From positions 1-64,000 of the forward strand of contig NZ_FQWZ01000008.1 in the NCBI RefSeq assembly GCF_900129825.1: a DNA stretch of 64,000 nucleotides. Reading direction: 5' to 3'. The position numbers and the translations under genes are program-made. Positions 14,615 through 21,900 of this stretch are shown here, in pieces (the first letter of the stretch is position 1; each line of letters opens with the position of its first letter). The stretch comes from Hydrocarboniphaga daqingensis. Lineage in GTDB: Bacteria; Pseudomonadota; Gammaproteobacteria; Nevskiales; Nevskiaceae. Below the pieces are notes generated by a model. The model did not search any database. It was not told the origin of the DNA and worked only from the letters and a program-made list of their open reading frames with translations.

Positions 14615-16840
14615 CTATTTAGCAGGGTTTTTTGCGAGCGGGAAGAGTCTGCCGATCCGCCCGTCGGAACGACCGTCCTGACGCGCTGCGGCAAGCGTCC
14701 AGCGCGCGCGCCGTCGCAGGGCCGCCATCAGCGCCAGCCCGAGCGAGACCATCACGTTCCAGCTGCCGCCGCCCCCGCCGCCGCCATCATTGCCGGTGTC
14801 GGTCGTGACGCGACCTTCAGGGCCGCAGACGTTGGAGCCGTACACGCTGATCCGGTAGGGCAGCGCTTGCTGCAGTTGTGCGAAGTTGACGGCGACGATG
14901 TGGTAGGTGCCGATCTGCGGATTGCTGAAGCAGACGCGTTCGATTCCGCTGGCGGTCTCACCGCCGATCAAGGTGTCCGGATCTTCGCAGTTGGCGGCGG
15001 TGCCGCTGGTGCAGAAAAAACCCTGGGCTTCGTCGTCTTCGGGATCGATGCCGACGGTGATCTCGTACTGCGGTGGCACATCGCGCTTCACCAGCAAGTC
15101 GACGTCGTCGGTTGAATCCGTTTCGACGACCAGAAAGCGCGGACCGCTGCGCGCGACATCGACATGCCAAGCCTGGAATTCGTCGTATAGGTTGCTGGAC
15201 GGCGAGGCGAAGCCGGCTTGGATGTCGGCGCCCAGCGGGATCGCGGCGATCTCGTCCTGATAGTCGCGTGTGGTGCTGTAGCCCCCATCCGCCGTCAGGG
15301 TGAAGCGGAACTGCACGTAGCGATGGCCGCTCAAGCCTGGCGGTACGGTGACCGGCAGATCGACGGTCGTCCGGCCGCCGCGATCCAGGGTCGCCACCAG
15401 CGCTGGCGTCGCGCCGCCGCCGACCTCCACGCCGTTGTCGGCGCTGCCGCTGATGCGCACGTTGCGGGCCGGCTGCCAGAGGTTGCGGATGGTCAGGCGC
15501 AGCGTCGTGGTTTCGCCGGGGTCGAGCACGCCGTTGCCCGCGGCGTCGACGACGACCGATTCGATCACCAGCGACGGTCGCGGCGCGAGGTCCAGCGCCG
15601 CATCGGCATCGACGCGGCCGCCGACGGTCAGGCGCTTGGCGTTGCTGCCGTTGACGCCGCTTTCGATCAGCCGTGCCTTGACCTCGTCGACGGTCGCCTG
15701 CGGATACTGGCTGCGGATCAGCGCCGCGATGCCGGCTACGTAAGGCGCCGAAAACGACGTACCCGAAATGCCATTGAGCGTGTAGTCGTTACCGACGAAG
15801 GTCGTGACGATCTGTAGTCCCGGCGCGGCGACGTCGGCGCTCAGCGGACCGTACTGGCTGAAGCTGGTGATCTGGCCCTGACGGCTGATCAAGGCCACCG
15901 ATACGATGTTGTCGGCGTCGTAGTGCGCCGGGTAGTTCAGTTGGCCGCGGTCGATATTGGAATCGTCGTTGCCGGCCGATGCCACATACAGAATGTCGCG
16001 GGCACCCAGGTCGCGGATCGCTTCCAGCTCGGTCCGCGAAAAACCGGGCCCGCCGAAGCTGGCGTTGACGATCGATGCACCATTGTCGCGCGCGTATTCC
16101 AGCGCTGCGACGTGCGTGACGACGTCGTAGTCGAAGCGCAGCGGCATGATCCCGACGTTCCAGGCGGCCCCGGCGACACCGATGTTGTTGTCGCCGACCG
16201 CGCCGATGCAGCCGGCGACGGCCGTCCCGTGAAAGTCGTCGGCACTGGATGGATTCGGGTCGTTGTCATCGTCAGCCGCGTCGTAGCCAGCGACGATGTT
16301 CGCGGCCAGGTCGTCATGCGTGGTCTCGACGCCGTCGTCGACGACGGCGACGACCACTGAGCGCTGGCCGGTCCGGTCGGGGCGTCCGTCCTCGTCGGCG
16401 TCCCATGCCTGGGTCATGTTCAGATCGGCGCCCGGCACGCCGGCTTGTCCGCCCGTGACGAAATTCGCCTGCCCGGTGTTGCGCAAGCCCCATTGCCGGT
16501 CGAACAGCGGGTCATTGGGCACGTAGGCCGATTTGCGCCGCAGGAAGTTGGGCTCCGCGTACGCCACGCGCGGGTCGCGCTGCAGCAGTTCGATGGCCTG
16601 GGCGACCGTGGTCATCGACGGCAGGCGCAGCAGTTCGATGCGGCCCTGGTGCAAGCGTCGCTGCACGCCGACGCCCAATTCGCTGCGCAGCGCGGGGCCG
16701 GCGACATCGTCGCGGTAGCGCACCAACACTTCGCCTTCCCGGTAGTCGGCGCGCGGCTGTCGCGCCGTGGCGGGCGTGACCACGACGGCGGTCAGCAGTC
16801 CGAGCAAGGCTATCGCGGTCGGGTTGTTCATGGCGGGCAT
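14615..16840 (-). CDS. Secreted S8 subtilisin-like serine protease with GlyGly-CTERM-like tail
   Basis: The protein has 741 aa. A signal peptide (about 1-26) and an inhibitor-I9-like propeptide (about 30-98) precede the subtilase domain. Its triad is Asp168 (VVDDGV), His204 (DFHGTAVAG) and Ser362 (GISGTSFSAP), with the oxyanion Asn in SAGNDDSN. Beta-rich domains follow (about 420-680). The C-terminus has a run of seven Gly (about 686), a hydrophobic helix WNVMVSLGLALMAAL and RRRAR. That order is the GlyGly-CTERM sorting signal cut by rhombosortase, after which the protein is passed on by type II secretion. Unusually, 27 more residues follow the Arg cluster. The start could instead be the second Met (16831). 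Confidence 0.92.
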   Translation of the reverse strand: MPAMNNPTAIALLGLLTAVVVTPATARQPRADYREGEVLVRYRDDVAGPALRSELGVGVQRRLHQGRIELLRLPSMTTVAQAIELLQRDPRVAYAEPNFLRRKSAYVPNDPLFDRQWGLRNTGQANFVTGGQAGVPGADLNMTQAWDADEDGRPDRTGQRSVVVAVVDDGVETTHDDLAANIVAGYDAADDDNDPNPSSADDFHGTAVAGCIGAVGDNNIGVAGAAWNVGIMPLRFDYDVVTHVAALEYARDNGASIVNASFGGPGFSRTELEAIRDLGARDILYVASAGNDDSNIDRGQLNYPAHYDADNIVSVALISRQGQITSFSQYGPLSADVAAPGLQIVTTFVGNDYTLNGISGTSFSAPYVAGIAALIRSQYPQATVDEVKARLIESGVNGSNAKRLTVGGRVDADAALDLAPRPSLVIESVVVDAAGNGVLDPGETTTLRLTIRNLWQPARNVRISGSADNGVEVGGGATPALVATLDRGGRTTVDLPVTVPPGLSGHRYVQFRFTLTADGGYSTTRDYQDEIAAIPLGADIQAGFASPSSNLYDEFQAWHVDVARSGPRFLVVETDSTDDVDLLVKRDVPPQYEITVGIDPEDDEAQGFFCTSGTAANCEDPDTLIGGETASGIERVCFSNPQIGTYHIVAVNFAQLQQALPYRISVYGSNVCGPEGRVTTDTGNDGGGGGGGSWNVMVSLGLALMAALRRRARWTLAAARQDGRSDGRIGRLFPLAKNPAK

Positions 16841-16902
16841 CGAGGGGTAGATGGCCCAGCATACGGCCGCGATGATGAAGCTGATTCAGTGCGTCACGGG
16901 GG

Positions 16903-16932
16903 CTGTTATCTGGCGCGGGCTGTCGCTATACT
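16903..16932 (+). promoter_or_regulatory. Probable promoter of tRNA-Ala
   Basis: A good -10 box TATACT (16927-16932) lies 14 bases before the tRNA. The -35 is weak (CTGTTA at 16903-16908 with an 18-base spacer). The position is right for a tRNA promoter. Confidence 0.5.
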
Positions 16933-16946
16933 GCGCGCCCCTCGAT

Positions 16947-17022
<76 letters not shown>

Positions 17023-17053
17023 ATCGAGGCCTTAATTCTTGTACGCGGTCATC

Positions 17054-17082
17054 AAAAGGCCCCGCCTCCGGCGGGGCCTTTT
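17054..17082 (+). terminator. Rho-independent terminator after tRNA-Ala
   Basis: GGCCCCGCC-TCC-GGCGGGGCC, flanked by AAAA and TTTT, so it can work in both directions. It starts 32 bases past the tRNA. Confidence 0.92.
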
Positions 17083-17177
17083 GCGTTGGCGCGGCGGCAG
17101 GCTCATCCGCACAGAGTAGGCCGCCGCCTGGCCGTCTCCGCATAGTGGCTCCGTCGATCTTGGACGGGGGCGTACCG

Positions 17178-18071
17178 ATGGCGGGCAAAGCGGACTGGAA
17201 TCCAATCGTGTGGTCGTATCTGCTGTGCATCGGCGCCGGCGCTGCCGTGCTCGCCTATGCCGGCCTGCCGCAGCCTTGGGATGCGCTCGTGGCGGACCTG
17301 GTGGCGACGCTGGTGATCTTCGCGTTCAGCCTGCGCTACCGGAACTCCAGCTTCTACGACGCCTATTGGAGCGTGATTCCGCCGCTGCTGGCCGTGTACT
17401 GGATGGCCATGCATGCGCCGGCACTGGACAGCCCGCGTGCGATGTTGGTGATGGTGCTGGTATGGCTGTGGGCCATCCGGCTGACGACGAACTGGGCCGT
17501 GCACTGGGGCGGTTTGTCGCATGAGGACTGGCGCTATCCGATCGTCCGCGCACGCGCTGGCAAGGCCGCGGTGCTGGCCGACTTGTTCGGCATTCATCTG
17601 TTTCCGACCGTGCAGGTGTTTCTCGGCTGCCTGCCGATCTACGCAGTGATGTCGCGCGCCGACGTGCCGCTCAATGCGCTCGATGCGCTGGCCGCGATCG
17701 TCACGATCGGCGCCATCGCAATCGAAACCCTGGCTGACCTTCAGTTGCATGCGTTCATCGCCAAGCGCCGGCCGGGAGAATTCATTACCACCGGCCTGTG
17801 GGCGTGGTCGCGCCATCCGAACTATTTCGGTGAGCTGTCGTTCTGGTGGGGCTTGATGCTGTTTGGCCTGGCGGTAGCGCCCGATCAGTGGACCTGGATC
17901 GTGCCCGGCGCGCTGGCGATGACCGGCATGTTCGTGTTTGCCAGCATTCCATTCATGGACCAGCGCAGCATCGAACGCCGGCCGGCGTATCGCGAGCATA
18001 TGCAGCGCGTGTCGGCGCTGGTGCCGCTTCCGCCGAAGCGGCCGCATTCCAGCGGGGAGCGTCGCGCATGA
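17178..18071 (+). CDS. DUF1295 family membrane protein (steroid 5-alpha-reductase-like fold)
   Basis: This 297-aa multi-pass inner-membrane protein has about seven hydrophobic segments. The C-terminal motif TTGLWAWSRHPNYFGELSFWWGL (about residues 205-228) is the hallmark shared by DUF1295, isoprenylcysteine methyltransferases and steroid reductases, and binds a nucleotide-type cofactor. The reaction is not known for the bacterial DUF1295 group. The start at 17178 follows a GGGGG ribosome-binding run. The open frame upstream of it overlaps tRNA-Ala and its terminator and is not credible. Its stop overlaps the next gene's ATG (ATGA). Confidence 0.88.
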   Translation: MAGKADWNPIVWSYLLCIGAGAAVLAYAGLPQPWDALVADLVATLVIFAFSLRYRNSSFYDAYWSVIPPLLAVYWMAMHAPALDSPRAMLVMVLVWLWAIRLTTNWAVHWGGLSHEDWRYPIVRARAGKAAVLADLFGIHLFPTVQVFLGCLPIYAVMSRADVPLNALDALAAIVTIGAIAIETLADLQLHAFIAKRRPGEFITTGLWAWSRHPNYFGELSFWWGLMLFGLAVAPDQWTWIVPGALAMTGMFVFASIPFMDQRSIERRPAYREHMQRVSALVPLPPKRPHSSGERRA

Positions 18072-18583
18072 GCGGCCAGTGGAATCGCTTTGCCGCGATG
18101 CTGATGCGCGATTTGTTATTGATCGCCTTCACCGGCTGGTTGTGGCGGCTGGCGATCGAACACGGCGCACCTGAGGCGGCGGGCGGCTATGCGCTGCATG
18201 TGGCGACGGCGCTGATGACGGTGATCGCCGCGTATCTGGTACACGAATGGGGTCATCTGATCGGCGCCTGGATCAGTGGCAGCCGCTTCTTTCTGCCGGC
18301 GCACATCGCCGCCAGCCCGTTTCTGTTTCGCTTCGACAATGTGCGCAATACCCGCCGCCATTTCGTGTGGATGGTCTGGGGCGGCTTCGTGTCGAGCATC
18401 GCGCTGGTGATCTTGCTGGTGGCGCTGCTGCCGCGCGGACTGCTGGCAGCGCAGATCGCGCTGGGCATGACGGCGCTCGGCGTGATCGCGACCTTTGTGA
18501 TCGAAGTGCCCGAGTTTTGGCGCGTCTATCGCGGCGCGCCGCTGCCGGACGGCGCTGCGTTCGTATCGCCGCCCGAGGTCTGA
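18068..18583 (+). CDS. Membrane protein with HEXXH motif, possible zinc-dependent membrane enzyme
   Basis: The protein has 171 aa and about four membrane segments (near 14-30, 40-62, 100-120 and 125-150). The sequence VHEWGHLIGAWISG near residues 58-71 contains HEXXH inside a hydrophobic helix, the layout of zinc sites in M50-type intramembrane proteases and in some membrane desaturase-like proteins. The second M50 metal motif (NxxPxxxxD) is not visible, so proteolysis is uncertain. The start overlaps the DUF1295 stop (ATGA), so the two are translated together and may act on the same lipid or sterol-like substrate. The 3' end overlaps the convergent gene by 58 bases. Confidence 0.75.
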   Translation: MSGQWNRFAAMLMRDLLLIAFTGWLWRLAIEHGAPEAAGGYALHVATALMTVIAAYLVHEWGHLIGAWISGSRFFLPAHIAASPFLFRFDNVRNTRRHFVWMVWGGFVSSIALVILLVALLPRGLLAAQIALGMTALGVIATFVIEVPEFWRVYRGAPLPDGAAFVSPPEV

Positions 18584-18831
18584 TTGCCGGGCAGCGGCGG
18601 GTACGCGTCCCGCCCGTAAACCCAGACCGTCTGGTAGCCATCGCTGTCGTCCGGGGCAACCAGCACTTCAGCCTGAAAGCCGCGCTGACCCGCTTGGTGA
18701 GCGCTGTCGATCGCCGCTGTCAGCGCGGCGTGTTTCGAGCCGTCGTCGTAGGGCCCGTAATGTCGGAACTCATACAACACGACCCACTGGTCGTGGTCGC
18801 GTGTGACGAAGTATTGGGCTCGCATCGCCAT
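18526..18831 (-). CDS. Small cytoplasmic protein, DUF2188-like
   Basis: This 101-aa protein begins YFVTRDHDQWVVLYEFRHYG and continues with a helix rich in Ala (AALTAAIDSAHQAGQRG) and a strand FQAEVLVAPDD. This strand-helix-strand pattern with W and V of the first strand resembles the DUF2188 family, whose role is unknown. The last 20 residues are Gly/Ser/Asn-rich and disordered. It is convergent with the HEXXH gene and overlaps its last 58 bases, so the two transcripts are complementary there. No membrane segment or signal peptide is seen. Confidence 0.65.
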   Translation of the reverse strand: MAMRAQYFVTRDHDQWVVLYEFRHYGPYDDGSKHAALTAAIDSAHQAGQRGFQAEVLVAPDDSDGYQTVWVYGRDAYPPLPGNQTSGGDTNAAPSGSGAPR

Positions 18832-18893
18832 TTCCCTGAAGACCGGGTTGCGACGGTAGCGATGCGGCGCTGAACCGCCGCTGCAGCCTGCCG

Positions 18894-19181
18894 CTAGTGG
18901 GCTGGGGTCGCAGGCGCCGGTGTTGTGGTTGGCGGCGCTGCGTTCTGCGGGAACTGGCTTTCGTCCAGCGGCAGCAGCTTCAAAAAGAACACCTTTTCGG
19001 GCGCATCGTCACTGCGCAGATAGATCACCGCGACCACCAGCAGATGCAGCGCGATCGTGAACGCGATGCCGATCAGCGGCAGCTTGCGATTGCGCGGCAG
19101 CGGCGTGTGCATCGCCTGCGAGCGCAGCAGCGGCGGCAGATGGTCCCAGCGCGGGTCCGGCTTGTTGCGAGAGTCGTTCAC
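18894..19181 (-). CDS. Single-pass membrane protein of unknown function
   Basis: This 95-aa protein has a short cytoplasmic start, one membrane helix (LIGIAFTIALHLLVVAVIYL, about residues 36-56) and a Pro/Thr/Ala-rich periplasmic tail. That topology (N-in, short helix, Pro-rich tail) resembles the start of TonB-like proteins, but no TonB C-terminal domain follows. I chose GTG at 19181 because the peptide from there reads as a normal hydrophilic N-terminus; no ribosome-binding site supports it, and the ATG at 19112 is an alternative that keeps the helix. The gene begins 50 bases after the nitroreductase stop on the same strand. Confidence 0.55.
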   Translation of the reverse strand: MNDSRNKPDPRWDHLPPLLRSQAMHTPLPRNRKLPLIGIAFTIALHLLVVAVIYLRSDDAPEKVFFLKLLPLDESQFPQNAAPPTTTPAPATPAH

Positions 19182-19230
19182 GGGCAGGGCGCGTGGGGGG
19201 CAGGCGTCGATTATCGGCGATCGTTGGCGA

Positions 19231-19962
19231 TCAGCGCGCGCGCGGCGCCAGTCGACGCACGGCGGGCGATTCGCGGCCCGGGTTGAACTGGTTGACGGGG
19301 TGCGCCGATGCATAGCCGATCGACACGCCACTGATCAGCTTGTACTGCGCCGGCACGTCGAATGCTTCGCGGACCGGCCCGGCCCAGGTCGCAAGCGCCC
19401 CTTGCGCGCAGGTGGCCAGACCGTGCGCCTGTGCCGACAGCATCAGCGTCTGCAGGAAGATGCCGGTGTCGAGCACCGCGAATTCCTTCAGCCCCGCATG
19501 CGCGAACAGGAAGATTGCGGTTGGCGCGCCGAAGAACTCGAAGTTGCGGCGCATCTGGCGATCGCGCGCGGCATGGTCGTGCCGGTCGATGCCGAGCACC
19601 TGGTACAGGCCGCGCCCGGTGTCGCGACGCCGCGGTTGCAGGTCGGCCGGGTAGGCGAGCTGCGTGTTGAAGTCACCGTCGGGCAGTCCGCGCCGCGTCA
19701 GCAGTAGCCGCAGCTTGCCGGCCCATCCGCCGTTGAGCGCCGCAGTGCCGCGGTCGTAGCGGTCGCACAAGGCAGCGGCGATCTGGTCGCGAACGGCACC
19801 CGACGCCACCGCGATCCGATACGGCTGGGTGTTGGACCAGCTCGGCGCCTGATTGGCATCGGCCAGCACGGCATCCAGCACCGCCTCGGGAATCGGCCGT
19901 GAGTCAAAGTCGCGGACACTGCGGCGTTGGCGCAGCAGCGCGGAAAAGTCGTCAGGGGTCAT
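19231..19962 (-). CDS. Nitroreductase family FMN-dependent oxidoreductase
   Basis: This 243-aa flavoprotein reduces nitro compounds, quinones or similar acceptors with NAD(P)H. The FMN phosphate motif RQRRSVRDFDSRPIPEAVLD is at residues 11-30, and QAPSWSNTQPYRIAVASG follows at about 38-55. Near the C-terminus, ALATWAGPVREAFDVPAQYKLISGVSIGYA is the family's typical end. Compared with the shortest members it has an added segment (about 85-150) seen in the larger nitroreductases. The physiological substrate is unknown. It is transcribed away from the parDE remnant. Confidence 0.92.
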   Translation of the reverse strand: MTPDDFSALLRQRRSVRDFDSRPIPEAVLDAVLADANQAPSWSNTQPYRIAVASGAVRDQIAAALCDRYDRGTAALNGGWAGKLRLLLTRRGLPDGDFNTQLAYPADLQPRRRDTGRGLYQVLGIDRHDHAARDRQMRRNFEFFGAPTAIFLFAHAGLKEFAVLDTGIFLQTLMLSAQAHGLATCAQGALATWAGPVREAFDVPAQYKLISGVSIGYASAHPVNQFNPGRESPAVRRLAPRAR

Positions 19963-20127
19963 GCGGCGCTCGTGCTGTTCTGGGAAGGTGTTGTCGAACC
20001 TGCGCGCAGGTTAAGTCAATCGCAGGCTGCTAACACCCTCCATGCTGGACCGGCTCAAAGTGGCCGACCCGGTGCCGCGATCGAGCCAGCGGCCGCAGCG
20101 CGCGCGATTGACCCCGCAACTCCATCT

Positions 20128-20459
20128 TCACGCGTCGCCGGGTTCCTGCATCCAAGCTGGGATGTCTCGCTGCCCGTGCAACACGCGCCAAACGGCGACG
20201 TGATCTGACCGCTCGACAAAGAAGACGAGGTAGAGGGGTAGTGCGTCAGCGGCCAGGAGCGCAAGCCTGACGGATTCAATTCATTCGCATGGCGAGTTGA
20301 TCCAGGCGCAGGATGACGTCCGATGTGCGAGTAGGCCTGCTCCGGGGCGTCGATGAAGCCCAGCGCGGCAGACTCGGCGTGTTCGGTCATGTCGTACGCG
20401 AGTGCATCCTCGACGTCCCGCTGGGCCTGCTCGTACGGGACGACCAGCTGTGTGTTTTG
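20128..20459 (-). pseudogene. Frameshifted ParE-family toxin remnant
   Basis: Read on the minus strand, the first part (LVVPYEQAQRDVEDALAY, then HAESAALGFIDAPEQAYSHI and GLRSWPLTHYP) matches ParE toxins closely. At about position 20242 the frame breaks (net +2 or -1) and the remainder continues in another frame: YLVFFVERSDHVAVWRVLHG, then QRDIPAWMQEPGDA and a stop at 20128. No start codon is found at the expected place. The gene is therefore dead unless the frameshift is a sequencing error in the C/T-rich run. It lies directly after the ParD remnant in the usual antitoxin-toxin order. Confidence 0.8.
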
Positions 20460-20488
20460 GCGGTCGCCTTGGCCGTGCCGCTTGCCGG

Positions 20489-20700
20489 CTCGCGCAAGCC
20501 TTCGAAGTAGGTCTCGGTCAACGGCGCCGCGGGCGCTGACGATGCGCCCGCGCGCAGCAAGTTGCGTAGCTGGAGCCGGTCCTGATCGCGGCGGATGAGT
20601 TCGCGCCCGTATTTGCTGCTGGTGCCGTAGCCGCGCAGGCTGACCTGCTCGTCGACGAAGGTCTTGAGGCTGTCGGGCAGGGAAAAGTCATCGTGCTCAT
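20489..20700 (-). pseudogene. Frameshifted ParD-family antitoxin remnant
   Basis: The start MSTMTF is in one frame. One base is missing in the following T/C run (about 20682), and the rest continues in the next frame: SLPDSLKTFVDEQVSLRGYG, TSSKYGRELIRRDQDRLQLR, NLLRAGASSAP and YFEGLRE. This is the ribbon-helix-helix ParD pattern over nearly its full length (about 70 residues). Substitutions at usually conserved places (SSEYVREL is here SSKYGREL) support decay. ParD normally binds ParE and represses the parDE promoter. Confidence 0.8.
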
Positions 20701-20791
20701 GCGGGCAGCTTGATGACTTGGCAAAAACGGGCAAAACGGTCTTGCAGCAGGCCTGGCTCGGTGTTCGGGATGGCGGCACACGACAATGGCA

Positions 20792-20851
20792 TTGGGGGCA
20801 ACTCTGCGGCGGGCCGCTGAGTTGCCCCCAAAGTTGCCCCCAGTTGCCCTC
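20792..20851. repeat. Inverted and direct GTTGCCCCC repeats beside tmRNA
   Basis: TTGGGGGCAACT (20792-20803) and AGTTGCCCCCAA (20820-20831) form a perfect 12-bp inverted repeat around a GC-rich core. Two further direct copies follow at 20833 (GTTGCCCCC) and 20843 (GTTGCCCTC). There are thus four GTTGCCCYC units in 60 bases, about 100 bases downstream of the tmRNA 3' end. The spacing looks like arm-type binding sites of a tyrosine integrase, but no integrase gene is present. Confidence 0.6.
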
Positions 20852-20893
20852 GGCTTGCAAAGGATTCCGACGCACGTCGGCGGACTCCGGGCA

Positions 20894-20921
20894 ATAAAAA
20901 ACCCCGCGTTTCGGCGGGGTT
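20894..20921 (-). terminator. Rho-independent terminator of ssrA
   Basis: On the minus strand: AACCCCGC-CGAAAC-GCGGGGTT followed by TTTTATT, starting about 36 bases past the mature tmRNA 3' end. Confidence 0.9.
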
Positions 20922-20956
20922 AGTAGACTTCTACGGATGTTGCCGTACTGGTGTTT

Positions 20957-21312
20957 GGTGGAGGCGGGGGGAATTGAACCCCCGTCCGCCAATGCTCCGC
21001 CTTCGGTTCTACATGCTTAGCCTAGTCTTTGGTTTTCATCCCCAGCTCCCGAACAGGCACGGATCGCTGGAACCTATCCCCTTGGGGTTTTCGAGCATCG
21101 GCGAAGGGCGCGCGTCAGCCTTATTCGGTAAGAGTCGACGTTTGATTCCGGAGTACCGACACTGCCGGGTCAAACGCTCACCGGAGTTTAGGCGGCGAGG
21201 GCGTAGTTGGAGTCGTTCGCAACTAGCTTTTTTGCAAACCGTTTAACGAGCAGATTTGCAGCTCGGCATGCCCCTCGGGTTTTGCGATCGACGTCGAAAC
21301 CATGTCGCCCCC
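20957..21312 (-). ncRNA. ssrA: Transfer-messenger RNA (tmRNA)
   Basis: This 356-base one-piece tmRNA rescues stalled ribosomes and tags the nascent protein for proteolysis. The 5' end GGGGGCG pairs with 3' CGCCTCC-A-CCA, including the G3-U pair recognised by alanyl-tRNA synthetase. The T-arm is CGGGGG-TTCAATT-CCCCCG. The tag frame follows TAGTT and reads GCG AAC GAC TCC AAC TAC GCC CTC GCC GCC TAA, so the tag is (A)ANDSNYALAA; the ALAA end recruits ClpXP/ClpAP. SmpB, its obligate partner, is encoded 47 bases upstream on the same strand. Confidence 0.97.
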
Positions 21313-21359
21313 GTTGAGTCTCGATAAGACTACCACGTTGCCGCCGAGTTCCCGAGCCT

Positions 21360-21836
21360 TTAGCGGCTGCGCATGATCCGGTCTTTCTGGCGATTCCAGT
21401 CGCGCTCCTTGATGTCGGCGCGCTTGTCGTGCTGCTTCTTGCCCTTGGCCAAGCCGATCTGGATCTTGGCGAAGCCACGCGTCCAGTGCAGGTCGAGTGG
21501 CACCAGCGTATAGCCGGCGCGCTCGACCTTGCCGATCAGCTGCGACAGTTCGCGCTGGTTCAGCAGCAGCTTGCGCGAGCGCAGCGGGTCGGTGACGACA
21601 TGGGTGGACGCCGACAGCAGCGGTGAGAACTGCGCGCCGATCAGCCAGGCTTCACCCTTCTTCAGCACCACGTAGGCCTCGGCGATGTTGCCGTGGCCGG
21701 CACGCAGGCTTTTGACCTCCCAGCCGACCAGCATCAAGCCGGCCTCGTAGGTTTCTTCGATGAAGTAGTCGTGCCGCGCGCGCCGGTTGACGGCGATCAG
21801 GCGGTCGGCGTCCTTCTCGTCTTTCTTCTTGCTCAT
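21360..21836 (-). CDS. smpB: SsrA-binding protein SmpB
   Basis: SmpB (158 aa) binds the tRNA-like part of tmRNA, takes the place of the anticodon arm in the ribosome and is needed for trans-translation. The motifs [39 protein letters not shown] and [29 protein letters not shown] are diagnostic, and the basic C-terminal tail ([17 protein letters not shown]) enters the mRNA channel. It lies just upstream of ssrA on the same strand. Confidence 0.98.
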   Translation of the reverse strand: MSKKKDEKDADRLIAVNRRARHDYFIEETYEAGLMLVGWEVKSLRAGHGNIAEAYVVLKKGEAWLIGAQFSPLLSASTHVVTDPLRSRKLLLNQRELSQLIGKVERAGYTLVPLDLHWTRGFAKIQIGLAKGKKQHDKRADIKERDWNRQKDRIMRSR

Positions 21837-21900
21837 CGGACGATTATAGGCCGGCGCCGGGCAGTGCCGTTGTCATGCGGCTAAGCCTTACACTCCAGCG

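Noticed and set aside
20701-20893. Open frame continuing upstream of the ParD remnant as an integrase C-terminus
   Set aside because: The residues (GQLWGQLSGPPQSCPQ and similar) are a translation of the GTTGCCCCC repeats and show no tyrosine-recombinase motif.
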